From Metopolophium dirhodum (lineage: Eukaryota; Arthropoda; Insecta; Hemiptera; Aphididae), in the NCBI RefSeq assembly GCF_019925205.1, contig NC_083567.1, forward strand, positions 17,732,001-17,796,000: a stretch of 64,000 bases of DNA, given 5' to 3'. Made by a program: the position numbers and the translations under genes. Positions 48,301 to 61,825 of this stretch are shown one piece after another (position 1 is the first letter of the stretch; every line of letters begins with the position of its first letter). The notes beneath the pieces are model-generated. The model was given only the letters and a program-made list of their open reading frames with translations. It did not search any database and was not told where the DNA came from.

Positions 48301-51300
48301 GAATGTAATTAATTTAACCAGCAAAAACATTAAATTGTTATGATGGTAGTCGGAAGAATGTAATTTTAATAAAATATTAGCAAGAAATTAAATATAAATA
48401 ATCCAATATAAGAGCTTACCTTTTTTGTTTTATCATTTGAAAAATAAGAGTGAAGTGTCCTCATTTTCTTCTTTTTAGGAACTGAATCCATGTTTGCACT
48501 TTTTAACGAATTTTTAAATTATTTTAACTTAAAAATTGGTTCATTTGTAAATTGTAGGGCAACAACAGTCAACACTCAACAATACGTGGACTTGGAAAAC
48601 ACAATATTTAATATGAAAAATTAAAAACAATGTTGCATAGTCAATGTTCTCTTTCTAGTAGAAACATTTGGTTGCATAACTTGAACTATTGCCCTAGGGG
48701 TTCTTATCAGCGAAAAACCGTTTTTACTAAGTTTTATTTTTCTAAAACGGAGACCACAATTGCGAGTGTAGCATCCTCTTAATAGTCTTAATAATATTAA
48801 TTTGTTATTCCGAGTTTATTCAATTCAGCGTAGCCCGCAGATTAAATAAATAGGCATATTAGTAAAAACCAAGTAATAACCAAAGTTATAAATAGAACAT
48901 TTCGTACCCAACCGTGAACCGTAAGATAATATAATTTTCTATAATAATATTATGATTGCTGCATATTGACAAAAACTTAAACACTGAAACGTGTATTCAC
49001 ACAATACTGTTTTAATAGTGAATTCGTGAACAGTTGAGTTGTCAACATTTGGTATGGAAAAAAATTCCAAACCAATAAACCACAATAATTTATAAATGAT
49101 TGGTGAAATACTGAGATAAATTGGGGGTGCTAAGCATCCTCAAGCACCACCCTTGTGCGCCTATGCTGCTTATATATGACTTGTTAGAAACAAGGATTGT
49201 CGCATAGTCGCTAAATACCTAAGACCAGCTTTATGTAAAAAACTTCCAATTTTGTAACTGACAAAAAAAATCTCAGGGGGGGCAATGGCCCCCACTGCCC
49301 CCCCTTTCCGGGCGTCCCTGAGTAATACTCTTATGACCACTCGGGAGGTTAAAATGTTAGCCTTTTAAAACATTTTTCTTTTATTTTGAGCCACTTACTC
49401 TAAAAATGTAAACAATAATCAATTGTCAATAAAATTATAATTTCAGAAAATAAACTCAACTTTTTTCTTAGAAGAGACCTTGATATTTGTCGTATAACTA
49501 TTTTAAGGCAATGTATGTTGATTATAATATTTTATATTAATTTAGAACATATTTACTTAAAATAACCTTAGCAACCGATAAATACATACAATAGGTACTA
49601 ACAAATATAATTTTAAAATTAAAAGTCTACCCACTTCAGGCTTATATAATATAATATTATTATATATTATTAGAAAGGCATAGAGGTGAATTCAAAAATT
49701 TATTTATTTATTTGGTGGGGTGGAAATTCTTATATTTTTTCAATCATATAATTATTAATTACTAAAGACTAAACAATGGTATTTAAAGATAATATTTTAT
49801 CTAGGTAAGGTATTATTGTAATTTTATAAGATTTTGTTTTACATTTTAGGATTAAATCATGATATTTGGCACACTGTAACTGTACGTATAGATGTACATG
49901 GAGCTAGACTTATAGCAAAAGTAGATAATATAAGTGCAGAAAAAATAATACAAGGATTACACAAGTCTAGTAATTATGGCATATCTACTGACTTAACATC
50001 TGTCGTTTTAATTGGTGGTATGAACATTATGTTAATTATTATAATTATATTAAAATTAATTTAATTTTCCTTATTCTATTGACGTAATTCAGAAACAAAC
50101 TACATTTAATTAAGTTTTAAAGAATATTTATCTAAACCAAAAATAAATACAGTAACTTTATGTATATAATATTGCATTATAGGTACCATCAAACACTCAA
50201 ACAGGATTACTTGGGAGTTGGGGCAGTTTCAAATTTAATTGGAAATTATGGAGAAAGAAATAAACCTTATTATCTAATTCTTCTAAGCTACAACAAACCT
50301 GTGTTGATTATTTTTTTAAAAATATATCAAAATTAAAGAAATATCATGGATCTTTTCATACTTCTTATTTTATTTTTGCGACTTCCTCAAGTTACCCTAA
50401 ATAATGTCATATTCCAATGAATAGAGGAGGGTAGTCATATAACTATTATTTAAAATCCAATTCTTCATTATTAAGGGGTATCATAGGACAAACATTTAGA
50501 TATGTACAATATAATTATATATTACAAGATAAATTATAAAATGTTCATACTTGAAATGAAGAATTTTATTTTGTAGAGAACTGTTCAATTTATTCATATA
50601 AGGGTGGACTCTCCAGGATTAATAAACTAGAAGATGGAACTATAAAATATCTTTACTACCTGAAAATTAACTTTTAGACTAAATTGCTGTCATTGAATAG
50701 TTACTATTTTTTTTAAAATTTAATTAAATATTCTTTGTATACCATACACATATGTATATATTTTGTGGAGAAAATGTTAATTTTGAATATAGATTCAGTG
50801 TAAATTGTAATAACTTTTGTTGATGGGCAAAAACCAAAATATATTTTTGCCCCTAGTTGATCAGTTTGATGGTATCTATTTATTATTTTTAATACCTAAT
50901 ATTATTATTTTGAATTTCTGTATAATTAATTTAGGTTTGAGCCCAGAGGAAAAACTACATGGTGTTAAGTATATTATAGAATCATTTGTTGGCTGCATAA
51001 AAGAAATGGTTTTGAGTGCTGGAAAAGCTGCTTCGGATTTATTACCCATCAAACCGTTAATTGCTACTAAACACGACAATGTACAAGAAGGTTGCATAGA
51101 TAAGTATGGTTTATTTTCTAATCATTTAAGAGTAAATTATTGATGTTTAAAATACAAGTTATGTGTACACTAATCACTTTAAACACCAATTCCAGATGTA
51201 AAACTGAAGACAATATTTGTTTTAAAGGTAGTTTATGTATTAACCATTATAATCAATTGTCATGTGATTGTTTTGGAACTCTTTATGAAGGCGAATACTG

Positions 51301-54300
51301 TGATATTTATGGTATTATATTTAAAAATTTTTTTTTGTTAGAAATGTACTGCATGTACTAACTTATAAACTATTTTCAGTTTCTACTGTATTAACTTTAA
51401 GAGGATCTTCCTATGTATCATACCGTGTTTATGATTGGAAAGATAGGGTTCATTCAAGTATGAATCGTATTAGTTTTATGTTTAAGACCAGATTTGATGA
51501 TTCTGCTTTATTTTATGCGAGCGGAGAGTCTCATAAACATCATCACATTGCGATATCAATTTATAATGGATCAGTTATTGTTGAAATTGAACTTGGTGAT
51601 GGAGAGCCTATAATATTTGCAACTGTAGGTAATAACACAAACTCAAATCAATGGCATAACTTGACAATATTGCATAAAGAAAATATGGTCGATATTATGT
51701 TTAATGGAGAAACTAAAAATTATATTTTGGCTGGAACTCGAAATTATTTATACATAGATCCTGAAATATATTTTGGTGGCGGTCCAACACTTTCTAATAA
51801 ACCTGGTACAATATTAATTATAAATATTATTTCAATTGAAAGTATGTTTGATTAAATTAACAAATTAAATTAAATTTTAGGTTTGAAATCACATAATAAC
51901 TTTGTAGGTTCTCTAAAATATGTTTTTTTTAATGACATATCAATATTATATGAATTAAAAAGAGGAAATCCAAAAGTGCATTACATTGGATTTTTATCAC
52001 CAGAATTTACAGAAACTGAAGTTGACATGATTCCTATAACATTACCATTTCCATCTTCACATATTGTATGGCCAGTAGCATCTGTTAACCATATAAGTTT
52101 GATGTTTGATTTTAAAAGTCATAAGCATATGGCTATTTTAGTATCATCACCTGTGACAACATCCTCTCAGAATTCTTCTGGATTTTGGGAAGTAAGTGGA
52201 ACTTTGTAACTGGGCAATTTATAAACTGATAATTTGTTTATATTACATAATTAATTTATTGATAACATTGTTATAAGTTGCGGATGGTAAACAATGAAAT
52301 ACGTTTTGAACTCACACCATCATCTAGTAAAAATGTCACACAATTAACTACTGTTAAATATGATTTAAACATTGAAGGGTCTTGGCATAAAGTTTGTTTA
52401 AATTACACTAAAGGATTGCTTACATTAAATGTAGATGACAAAAATAAGACAACTTTTTTAAATGGCATTCAAAATTTTTTGGCCGAACAAACTATAACTA
52501 TTGGTAGTGGAATTGGAGGCAAAGGAAGTTTTGGTATAAAATCATAATTCAATTTAATTTAAATTATATTAATTTAAAATATATTATTATTATAGGCCTT
52601 GTTGGTTGTATACGAGAGATTTGGTTAGATGGTATATTTTTAGAGTCTAGACAAATGGTTAGAACTAATAGAACAACTGGCCAAGTGTCAATTGATAATT
52701 GTCAATTAGTAGATCCATGTAAGAGACCAAATGCTTGTGAACATGATGGTAAATGTTCAGTCGTTGATGATAAAGTAATTTGTGACTGTAAAGGAACTGG
52801 ATATATTGGAAAAAATTGCCATTTTGGTAAAAATACATATAACTATATATAATTCAAACAAATATCAATATAATTGAATTGATTTAGCACAGTTTCGTAA
52901 GACATGCGAAGAACTCGCTCTTTTAGGTTATACTAAGCCTGATGTTTATCTCATTGATATTGATGGAAACGGAAAATTTCCCCCAGCCCATGTTAAATGT
53001 GAATTTGGAGTTCAAGGAGATTCAAAAACTATTGTTGAACACAATTTACCTAGTCAAATCGTAATATAACCTAAAGATTAATAATTACATATACATTCAT
53101 AAATGTTTACAAATTTAGGATGTTAGAAGTGCAGCAGAATCAGATTTCAGCTTTACTATAACATATAGAGATTTTCCTCCAGAAATGTTGAAGGAGCTTA
53201 TATCACATTCGTTGCATTGTAGCCAGTACATAAAATATGATTGTTATAAGGCTCCATTAGATCTTCATTCTGCTACATGGTTTACTTCCGCTGCTCAAGA
53301 AGAGCTCATTAATTTTATTGGTTATGCCAAACGAGGATCTTGCCCATGTTCAAGTATTTTTTATATTCATTTTTAATTTAGCATTTTTTTTTTTTTCATA
53401 ACATTAATTTTTAGTGAATAAAACATGTTCAAATCGTACACATTCGTGCAATTGTGATTTTCCTGATGCTAAATGGCATTCAGATGAAGGACATTATTTA
53501 ACTTCTAAATATGGAGGATTAGGAATTACAAAAATGGTGTTTTTACAACAAGAACATTTAGAGCTTGATGCTTTAGGACGTATAACATTGGGTCCACTTG
53601 AGTGTGTTGAAACAAGTTAAGTTTAATAAAAAAAAAATCTGAAAAACCTTATTAAAAATAATTTTTTATATTTTCAGACACTCAGAAATATGTTGTAACA
53701 TTTACAACAAGTCAATCTTATATAGAAGTACCAGGTTGGAGAAAAGGAGACATAGCATTCAGTTTTAGGACTACTGGAGAAAAAGCAATTTTACTATACC
53801 AACCACCAATTCGAAGACAACACCCTTCTTTTATGGTTGCTCTCACAAGTGGTATATTTTTATGAACTAAATTTATTATGATTTTAAAGTTAAATGTTGT
53901 TATTATTTTATTAATGTATTTATTCATGGCACTGTAACATTTAGATTTTAAATTAACTTTTAATTTTACGTTAAATTCTGGAAAATCAAGAGACATGGAA
54001 GTAAAATCTAGACGGCGATTAAATAACGGCGAATGGCAGAAAATTTGGATTGATTATAACTCTCATCATGTACGCTTTATGATTAATACAGATTATGAAA
54101 TGATCGATTTATTGCCCAATGAAAAATTTGGTCCTTTTGAAGGAAGTATGTATATTGGAGGTGCTACCGAGTAAGTTTATTATTTATTTATTATTCTTCT
54201 GTTCACCATGAAAATAATTAATTTGGTTTAGAGACCTTCTTCAAGTTACAACTGTGAGTCAAGGTTTAATAGGATGTTTTAGAGGATTGGTAGTAAATGG

Positions 54301-57300
54301 TGAAATTTTAGATATATATTCATACATGAGTGTTCATTTATCCGAAATTATAAAAGAATGTAAACCATCATGTGCTCCAAATCCATGTAAAAATGGAGCA
54401 AAATGCAAAGAACTATGGAGTACATTTCAATGTGTTTGTGAAAATCCTTGGGCCTATAGTGGGATATATTGTGAAAATAGTTAAGTACCTATTAAGTATT
54501 AATTAATTAAAATCAATGATGAAATAATATCCAAATCTTCAGTTACTTATGCTTATTATATTAATGGCTATTATTTATCATTTATTTAGATATCAATACA
54601 CAAGGCTTAACATTTATTACGAGGGAATCATATTTTAAACGGAATTATTTTATCAATAATATAACAGAATTAAGTCAAGAGTCTTACTATAAACTTTTGA
54701 CTAAAGATATTTTAATGAATTTAAGAACATATGACGAAAACTCATTAATATTACATGCAAATGATCATTTAAACAATTTTGTGCAACTTTTTATTTTGAA
54801 TGGAAATTCTGTGGTATTTGTGTTTAATCATTCTCATAAAATTTACAATATAACTGTAAAATATCCAGGTAGATTTTGAGTTTTATATGTATTATGGTTT
54901 ATGATTACATGAAGCTAATAATTTAACTAAATAATTTAAGGTTTAAATCGAGGAAAATCTATTCAACTAGCTTTGGTAAGAACAGAAAATGTTACTATGT
55001 TATATGTCAATGAAATAAACAGTTCTGTTCCAGTCGGATATAGTTTATTGATAAATTATACTAGCAAACCTTGGAGAAATCCAGAACTAGGTGAGTCCAC
55101 GTATAAATATATTTATATGGTATATACTCAGTGCTTTAAAAAGTGTTATACAATATTAATGTAATAGTTGTACATAGTATGCATTACATTTTTATTTGTC
55201 TATGTTTATTGATTGTTTCTAGAGATTTTATCACCACAAAGACCCCCTGCTCCTCCTACTGAATACTTTCAAGTAAATATTGGTGGATTTGATCCAGAAA
55301 ATTTAATTAGTAGTAAAAAAGAACCTGTACGGTTGTCTGGATATGTTGGTTGTGTACGAGGATTAAAAATAGACGATTTTGTAGTCAGTTTTAGTAGTCT
55401 TGGCTTAGCAAATTCTTCATTTAATACTTCTAAAGAAAAGGGTATGATATGTATAAATCATAAATATTGATAATTTTTTAATTAGTTAATTCTTGTAGAA
55501 CTTAGAGGTATAATATCTGGCTGCAATATGAAATGTGACGAGCAACAGCCCTGTAAAAACAAAGGTATTTGTATTGAAAATTTTGAAAAAGGTGGTAGTT
55601 CGTGTGATTGTGAGCATACATCTTATTATGGAGATTTTTGCGGTTTAGGTAATGGTATTTTTTAATTTGTTAACTTTCTTACTTTTTAAAACTTATTGTG
55701 TTTAGATAAAGGAGCAGATTTTAGTGGCGTCTCAGTTTTACGCCGAAAGTTTCTTCTGGAAGGACCAGTTACACAAGTAAAGTTGAATCTAGCTTTCTCA
55801 AGTAGTGACAAGAGACAACGAAGCACAGTTTTATTGCTTATCCAAACAGAAAACAAGTAAAATGTTGTTTGAATTTAAATAAATGATCTTTAGTCTATAG
55901 GGAATGTGTTGGTTTTAAACTTTTTTTTTTTATTGTGATATACTATTCCTTGAGGGTCCGTCATTAAATATGCCTGATTGTATATTATGGATTATTACCG
56001 TAATTTAATATATTATATATTTTTTTAATTGTGATTATTATTACATATATAAAATAATATGAAATTGTTATGTAGGAGAAGTTACTATCTTATTGTTGCA
56101 TTAAACGAAAAAGGTGAAATGGTCTTTGAAGAAGATCGTGAGGGAACAGGAGGAGCATTTGGTGCACATATTAAAGATAGAAACTTTTTAAACGGAGCGA
56201 GACACTCAGTTTACTATAAACGTACTGAATCTAGTTCAATACTTATGGTAAATTATGTTTACTTATGTATATGTATGCATTTGTGGCTTAAAATTTATTT
56301 ATAATTTATAATAACTATTTTCTTTGATAAACATAGGTCGATAGAGATCCTATAGAACTAAAAAAAATCCCAGTTCTAAGTTTAACTGATACATTAACAG
56401 ATATCACTGCTGGAGATAATGAAGTACAAATCGGTGGACTTAATACAACTGACCCACGTTTTGCTTCTTATACAAGTTATAGTGGATGCATTTCAAGTAA
56501 TATTTGTATACTTAAATGAATATTAAAAAAATGTAAGATACTTATTGCTTGAGCTTTAGCCATCATATTGTCTTTAATTAAAAATATAAATGTATAAAAT
56601 ATATTGTTTTTTTTTTTTAAATTTACCAACAACGGGGTAATTATTCTATAATTTAACCTTGATTATACCGATACAGATTCATATATATTTATTATTTAAG
56701 TAGTATTCAGTTAAATTTTATTGATTTTTATATAGATACTATAAATGCAATAACTGTTATTATTTGCTACCAGTTACCACTTAGTTATCAACTTTCCAAT
56801 TATAATTTAAATACTAATTATAAATACTTTATTTTGTTTTTATTTATAAATATATTTTAATGTAGGTTAATAGCAAATAAATAATATTTCACCCAAAGGC
56901 CTAAGTTGCTGCGGGTTAACTAATAAAAAAAAAAATAATATGCGCATCTTTATCAAATATATATTTTAATTTTAGATGTATTTTTGGAAGTCAATTATAA
57001 TGCAATGAGACCATTAGATGAATATATGCTATTTACAAAAACTGGTAGTGAGAAAGTAAATGTAACAAATTCTCAAGGAGTTCGCAGTGCTCAGTGTGCT
57101 TCTTTTGATGATATACATAAACCTAGACCTGGACCTTCACTTAACATAAGCTATGTATGAATTATTTTATTACCTTATATCTACTATTATTTATTATAAA
57201 TTCTTTTTTTTTTAGGGAGTAGATCAAACTTGGGTCTTAGATCCTCCAGCTCGTATGCCTTATGATTCTAAGTATGCAAAAGTGTTCACTCAACAAGATA

Positions 57301-58041
57301 ATACATTTAATGGTAAGTTAAAATATGAAGGCAACCTTTTGAAAAATATATTATGTTTCAGATTTATATTACGTAATTAATAATGTATGGCACAAAATAT
57401 TAAAAATATTTAGATTCAGATATTTTAACCGGTTATAAATAATTAGTTTCAAGTGTTTATTTATTAAACTTTTTTCTTTTTAAAGTTGTTGCAATGGTAA
57501 TGGCGAGTATTTTATCGTTAGTAATAATATCTGTGTCATATCATGCATATCACACAAATGTTAAATGGAAAAAACGTCGAGATGAAGAAATTAATGCTGA
57601 AATAGCGCGAAATAAACGACAGTCAATTCAAATGCAAGAGGGATACAAACTTGTAAAAGTATAATACAGTTAAACATTTTTTAAGTTTACTAATGTACTT
57701 AATAATAGACTGTTATAATTTATTTTTACATAATATTCAGGAAGATAAACTTCAACTTAATGGAATAAATATGGAAATGAAATCATTGTCTAAACAGCCA
57801 CTGCCTATTGTTCGATTCTATACTCCTGCGGATGAAGATAATGAAGGTTTAAAAGGAAAAGAATTACGTATTGAACCAAGATTGAAACACTCGGCTATAA
57901 GAGGTATATTTTTTTCAATAAAATATAATAAAAACTATATAAATTAATTGTATAGGTTACTTAACCAAAGTAGACAAAACGTGGGAGCCTATTGAAGAAA
58001 CATCTGAAATATTAGAAGAAATTACTGAAGATAAACAATAG
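45378..58041 (+). CDS. axo: Axotactin-like neurexin-superfamily membrane protein
   Basis: Drosophila axotactin is a glial neurexin-related protein affecting axon excitability. Twenty-nine coding exons (45378-45450, 45530-45697, 45756-45957, 46021-46205, 49850-50017, 50935-51103 ... 57486-57658, 57741-57903, 57956-58041) join without a phase conflict, giving 1,846 residues. Order: signal peptide (1-19, HIFFITVFLILTVF); Kunitz (about 27-78); laminin G 1 (85-318); EGF 1 (322-358); laminin G 2-3 (362-720); EGF 2 (727-765); fibrinogen-like (772-970); laminin G 4 (975-1145); EGF 3 (1147-1186); laminin G 5 (1190-1400); EGF 4 (1411-1451); laminin G 6 (1455-1635); linker; transmembrane helix (1707-1728); ~118-residue cytoplasmic tail starting KWKKRRDEE. 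The Kunitz-first order favours axotactin over neurexin IV. The Kunitz P1 residue is Gln, so trypsin inhibition is unlikely. Confidence 0.82.
46520..46667. mobile_element. 148-bp hAT-type MITE with perfect 8-bp target duplication
   Basis: The tips CATAGGCGCAACTAG and CTAGTTGCGCCAATG are inverted with one mismatch. CCTATAAA flanks both sides exactly (46,512-46,519 and 46,668-46,675). It lies in intron 4 of the axotactin-like gene and is non-coding. The perfect duplication suggests a fairly recent insertion. Confidence 0.9.
47417..48491 (-). pseudogene. hAT transposase, N terminus plus C-terminal dimerisation domain
   Basis: Three exon-like pieces are read on the minus strand. 48491-48420 encodes 24 residues starting MDSVPKKKKMRTLHSYF and ends at a GTAAGC donor. 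48231-47691 is open for 180 codons and includes LVASKIGLQLKLPRRS, then YYPAVCQAIQTAITLPLTSC and SVERSF. 47606-47417 completes the motif as STLRRLKTWIRNRMGNKRLS and stops at TAA. SxERSFS.LRR.KTW.R..M is the conserved hAT dimerisation signature of ZMYM1-like aphid elements. The zinc-finger and catalytic (DDE) regions between the first two pieces are missing. Confidence 0.85.
48650..48785. mobile_element. Fragment ending in CATCCTCTTAA inside the hAT element
   Basis: AAAACGGAGACCACAATTG leads to GTGTAGCATCCTCTTAA (ending about 48,781), like the right ends of the TTAA elements at 27.3 and 28.6 kb. The left end is not recognisable. Probably a truncated copy. Confidence 0.4.
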
Positions 58042-59844
58042 CGTCAATAAATCTTACTAATAATCATAAATTTAAACTGCATTATCATTAAATTTTTAGT
58101 GTACATTTTATGAAGATAGGTATTTTAATTAAAAATATTCGCGTTTGTATACCTTTTATTGTAGTATCTATTTTTTTATTATTTGTAAGTACCTGTGTAC
58201 TAATGTTAATGTCTTGTTGTTTGAGTAAAATATATAGACTTACGAGTTAAGAGGTAGGCACTTCCCTGATTATTATTTAATTAGGTATTGAATATTTATT
58301 TAATACACAAACAATATAAATTATAATATATTATATATTTATAGCCTCCATACGAGTTTTTCTCTGTAAGGCCCAATATTTCTCTGTAAGTAAATTAAAT
58401 TAAATAAATAAAAATAATATATATATAGGTACTTTATGTGATATTATTTATTCTATTCAGTAAACTAAGAGTGTAACAACATTACAACAAGTATGTATAA
58501 CCATTAACTATTAACTATTAAACTGTAGAAATATAAGGATGCACATTTTGCAATTTTTAATTTGGAAGTATTAAACACGAACAATTTATAATCAGAAGCT
58601 TACCTAGGGTGAAGTATGGCTTTTAACCTCTAACTTATAATATGTATCCATAATTCATAAATTGTACATAGAGTTAAAAATAATTTAAATTAAAAAAGGG
58701 GAAAGTAGGTAACCGCTCTGGCTCTGATGTACAATAGGTGAAGTAGTGATGAGCACAATTTAAATTATATCTTTTAAATTTGTCTTAAATCATGGTGAAG
58801 AGTCAAGAGTGTACCTCGCCATTAGGATAGGTTAAGTAAGCTATAGTTAGTTAATCATGCTAATGTATATGTTAATTTTAATTAAATATTTAAATGATAA
58901 ATCTTACATACGAAAAAAAAAACGATCCTGAGCGAAGACAGTATATCATGATTAATGAGTTAATCATAATTCGGTCTTAATTAAGTATTTTATGATATGA
59001 TATTATATAAGTACACTATACAGTACTTTTTCTTGTATAGAAACCGTTGTCCGTTTGCAATAACACTGTTATAATGACAAACCGGGTGTTATGACCTTAG
59101 ATTGAAGGTTCTATATAATTGTTTGTACTAATTTGTATCGATTATTATGACGTCTGTATAATTATTACTATACGGATGTTATGACTGTTATTTTTTATTA
59201 TATTATTATTATTAATATTTTATCTATAATGACTTAAATATATTTATCGAACGTAACATAACAACTAATAATAGATGATGGATGACTCATTGTATTTATT
59301 AAAATCTAACTTATTTAAATATTTGTATAAGTGTTATTGTTCTTAAAAATATAGGTATAGACTATAGGCGTATAGCAGACGAAATCCAAAGGTTTGCTCA
59401 CAAACACTAGATGTGGCTAGATCACCCTGTCAATCAATTTGCCATCTAATTATTAGATAACTCCAAGGACATCAGACGTCTTAAGCGACTTAATTTAAGA
59501 TTTTAGATTAAGGTAGGAGCCACTTGATTGGAAGTGACTCTATCAATGTGTAAAAGTGTAAAGATAATTTATATCTAATATGTAAAATATATATAATCGT
59601 TAAACATATTTATAAAGACCTTTGGGTCGTTTAAATAATAAAGCCCCAACATTAAACAAAATAATATAATACTTTTATAAAATGTTATATCACTCATCAC
59701 TGATGGACAAATTAATTCATTAAGTAAATATCAAAAATTGTTATGAAGAATCTATATGACTGCCGGATTATTAAATATTTTTTAACTTTGTCGTCTGGGG
59801 CCGTAAACCGGTAAACCTATAATAATAATAATAATATTAATAAC
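58042..59844. other. 3' flank of the axotactin-like gene; repeat scraps
   Basis: AATAAA occurs at 58,046-58,051, immediately after the stop, with other AT-rich candidates downstream. AAACGATCCTGAGCGAAGAC near 58,918 is an inner-arm landmark of the inverted-repeat family. 59,090-59,660 has a mixed composition with AATAAAG near 59,638 and could be a solo LTR, but I found no target duplication. No gene is supported. Confidence 0.5.
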
Positions 59845-59893
59845 TCTATGCTTGGGGCAAATGCCCCTCATGCCCTCCGTTAAAAACGCCCCT
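59845..59893 (-). mobile_element. Isolated hAT-type terminus
   Basis: Read on the minus strand: CAGGGGCGTTTTTAACGG, then GAGGGCATGAGGGGCATTTG. This is the form of a hAT end with a GGGGGC-type subterminal block. The other end was not found. Confidence 0.5.
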
Positions 59894-60053
59894 GATGAAT
59901 GCGTACGAGAAAAAAAGCGTAATGGCGGAATAAGTGAAATTTTATTATTATTAAACTTATACTTATTTCATATTTCTTTTCTATCTTATTTTAAAATAAT
60001 AAATTGACATTTGGACGTAAGTTAAGCAGTGACCTACGTGAATTTTAGAATTG

Positions 60054-60270
60054 CGGAATAAAAATCCCCAGACTATAATATTCCTTACAACCACATGCAA
60101 ATGGTTGAACAAATATTTTTTAAACGTTAATTAGTATCTATAATTACCACATTATTAATATTTATTAGTATCATTCAAAAAAATTAATATTTTGTTTTAA
60201 ATTACGATGTTAATTATATAGTAATATAGTAATATTGTAGTCTAGGGATTTTTTTCCTATTACCGAATTT
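60054..60270. mobile_element. Second copy of the AAAAATCCCCAG inverted-repeat MITE
   Basis: GGAATAAAAATCCCCAGACT, ACAACCACATGCAAATGG and TTTTTTAAACGTTAATTAG match the element at 40,964-41,560. The right tip AGTCTAGGGATTTTTTTCC is inverted. The copy is shorter because most of the right arm interior is lost. Confidence 0.8.
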
Positions 60271-60429
60271 TCAATGGTTGAGGAACGCTGCAAAATAATT
60301 TACTGTCCGTAAATAATTCGAATAATACTGCAATATTATATATATACATTATACGTATAGGTATATAATTAAATAATTAGATTTATTTTTTTATGAATAT
60401 TACCCATATTTTTTTCTGAAAACTACTAA

Positions 60430-61825
60430 AATGTCCAATGTTTCCAATTATCGTCCTGTCACATATTTCCAAAATTTTTGAATTGCTGGTCTTGCATTGT
60501 ATTCAACCATCGATCAATATAATTCTTATAGAGGAACAGCATGGCTTTCGCCCTGGTTGTTCCACCATTACCTGTAATTTAGTATTTAACAACTATGTAT
60601 ACCAATCTTTCAATTTGAAAATACAAGTAGATGCCATTTATACTGATTTCAATAAGGCATTTGATTCAGTTAATGACAACGCCCTAATCCAGGTCCTCAA
60701 CGTATATGGGATCGGTGAACCTCTCCTGTCCTGGTTTTCGTCTTAACTCTCTTGCCGTTACCAATGGGTCAAATTGCTTGGAGTAAAATCTAATGTCTAA
60801 TCTTGCTACGTCCGGTGTTCCTCAATTAAGTCACCTATCTCCGATCCTGTTTTCTTTATTCATTAATAGTGTATCAAGTATTCTTTCCAATAGCCAGATT
60901 TTATGTTTTGCCGATGATATCAAGCTCTACTCTCGTTTATCCTCCTTGGATGACTGTATTCTGTTACAGAGTGATTTTGAACGGTTCACTGAGTGGTTTA
61001 ATTTACCAGGGTTATCCCTTAATGTTTCAAAATGAAAGACCATGACTTGCCAGGATTCAGTCCCCTGTCAAATATGCTTATCATCTCGGACCTACTGCTA
61101 TTTCATGTTCTAATGACTGTGTAACTGATCTAGGATTTATTCTTAGTAGTGATCTTAGACCCCACATTGAGCATATTTGTTGTAAGGCTTTTAAAACTCT
61201 GGGGCTTGTATTAAGATTAGTACTTTCGGTTAGGTCTATCATATTAATTATTCATATAAGGTGCTTTATTGTGCACTTGTCCGCCCTATTGTTGAGTATG
61301 GTGAAGTTATTTGGAATCCTATCACGACCTCAATGACTCTCTTAGGCTTGAAAAGGTTTAGCGTAAATTTATGAGATACGCTAGTTTTAGTTTGAATATC
61401 CCCTGTGAACCCCATAACTATGGATCAGTTGCTTCTCAACTAGGGCTGGTTTCGCTGGCTGAGCGCAGAAGGGTCTCGGGCATTAAGTTCCTGAATAGTT
61501 TGTTACAAGGTAATATTGACTCTCCCTATTTGCTCTCTTTAATTTGTTTTAGAGTTCCTCAACGTCATTCCCGATCTGTTGATCCTTTTTATGTTCCTTT
61601 CGCCTCCACTAATTACCTTAAAAATGAGCTTATTATACGTATGATTGTCAAATGCCAATGTTGACTCTTCGTTTCTCCTATGCCTATAATTTACTGCATA
61701 GCTATTCATTTATTATTACATAATAATTTATACAATTGATTTGTAACTATAAATATGTATATACTTATATATATGTATAATGTGTATATATGTTCAAAGG
61801 GTTTATCCCGTATATTTAATAAAAT
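60430..61825 (+). pseudogene. Broken jockey-type LINE: reverse transcriptase and 3' end
   Basis: Three out-of-register open stretches are fragments of one non-LTR reverse transcriptase. 60,438-60,746 carries EEQHGFRPGCSTITCNLV and AIYTDFNKAFDSVNDNALIQ. 60,793-61,035 carries ATSGVPQLSHLSPILFSLFI and the catalytic LCFADDIKLYS (FADD box). 61,371-61,664 carries the C-terminal GSVASQLGLVSLAERRR region. The order and motifs match the jockey/CR1 clade. In-frame stops and at least two frameshifts make it inactive. No endonuclease domain precedes it, so it is 5'-truncated. The 3' end near 61,825 has TTTATCCCGTATATTTAATA and an A/T-rich tail. Confidence 0.88.

Larger units (their letters stand above)
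47121..49320 (-). mobile_element. hAT DNA transposon, internally deleted, in axo intron 4
   Basis: The left tip CAGGGACGCCCACAG and right tip CCGGGCGTCCCTG are inverted. Eight-base flanks AGTAACAC (47,113-47,120) and AGTAATAC (49,321-49,328) differ at one base. Both subterminal regions contain G/C runs (GGGGGGGGCAA and GGCCCCCACTGCCCCCC). Transposase exons on the minus strand cover only the N terminus and the C-terminal dimerisation region, so this is a deletion derivative unlikely to move by itself. Confidence 0.92.

Noticed and set aside
59090..59660. Solo LTR
   Set aside because: The composition and AATAAAG hint at an LTR, but there is no TG...CA pair with a target duplication.
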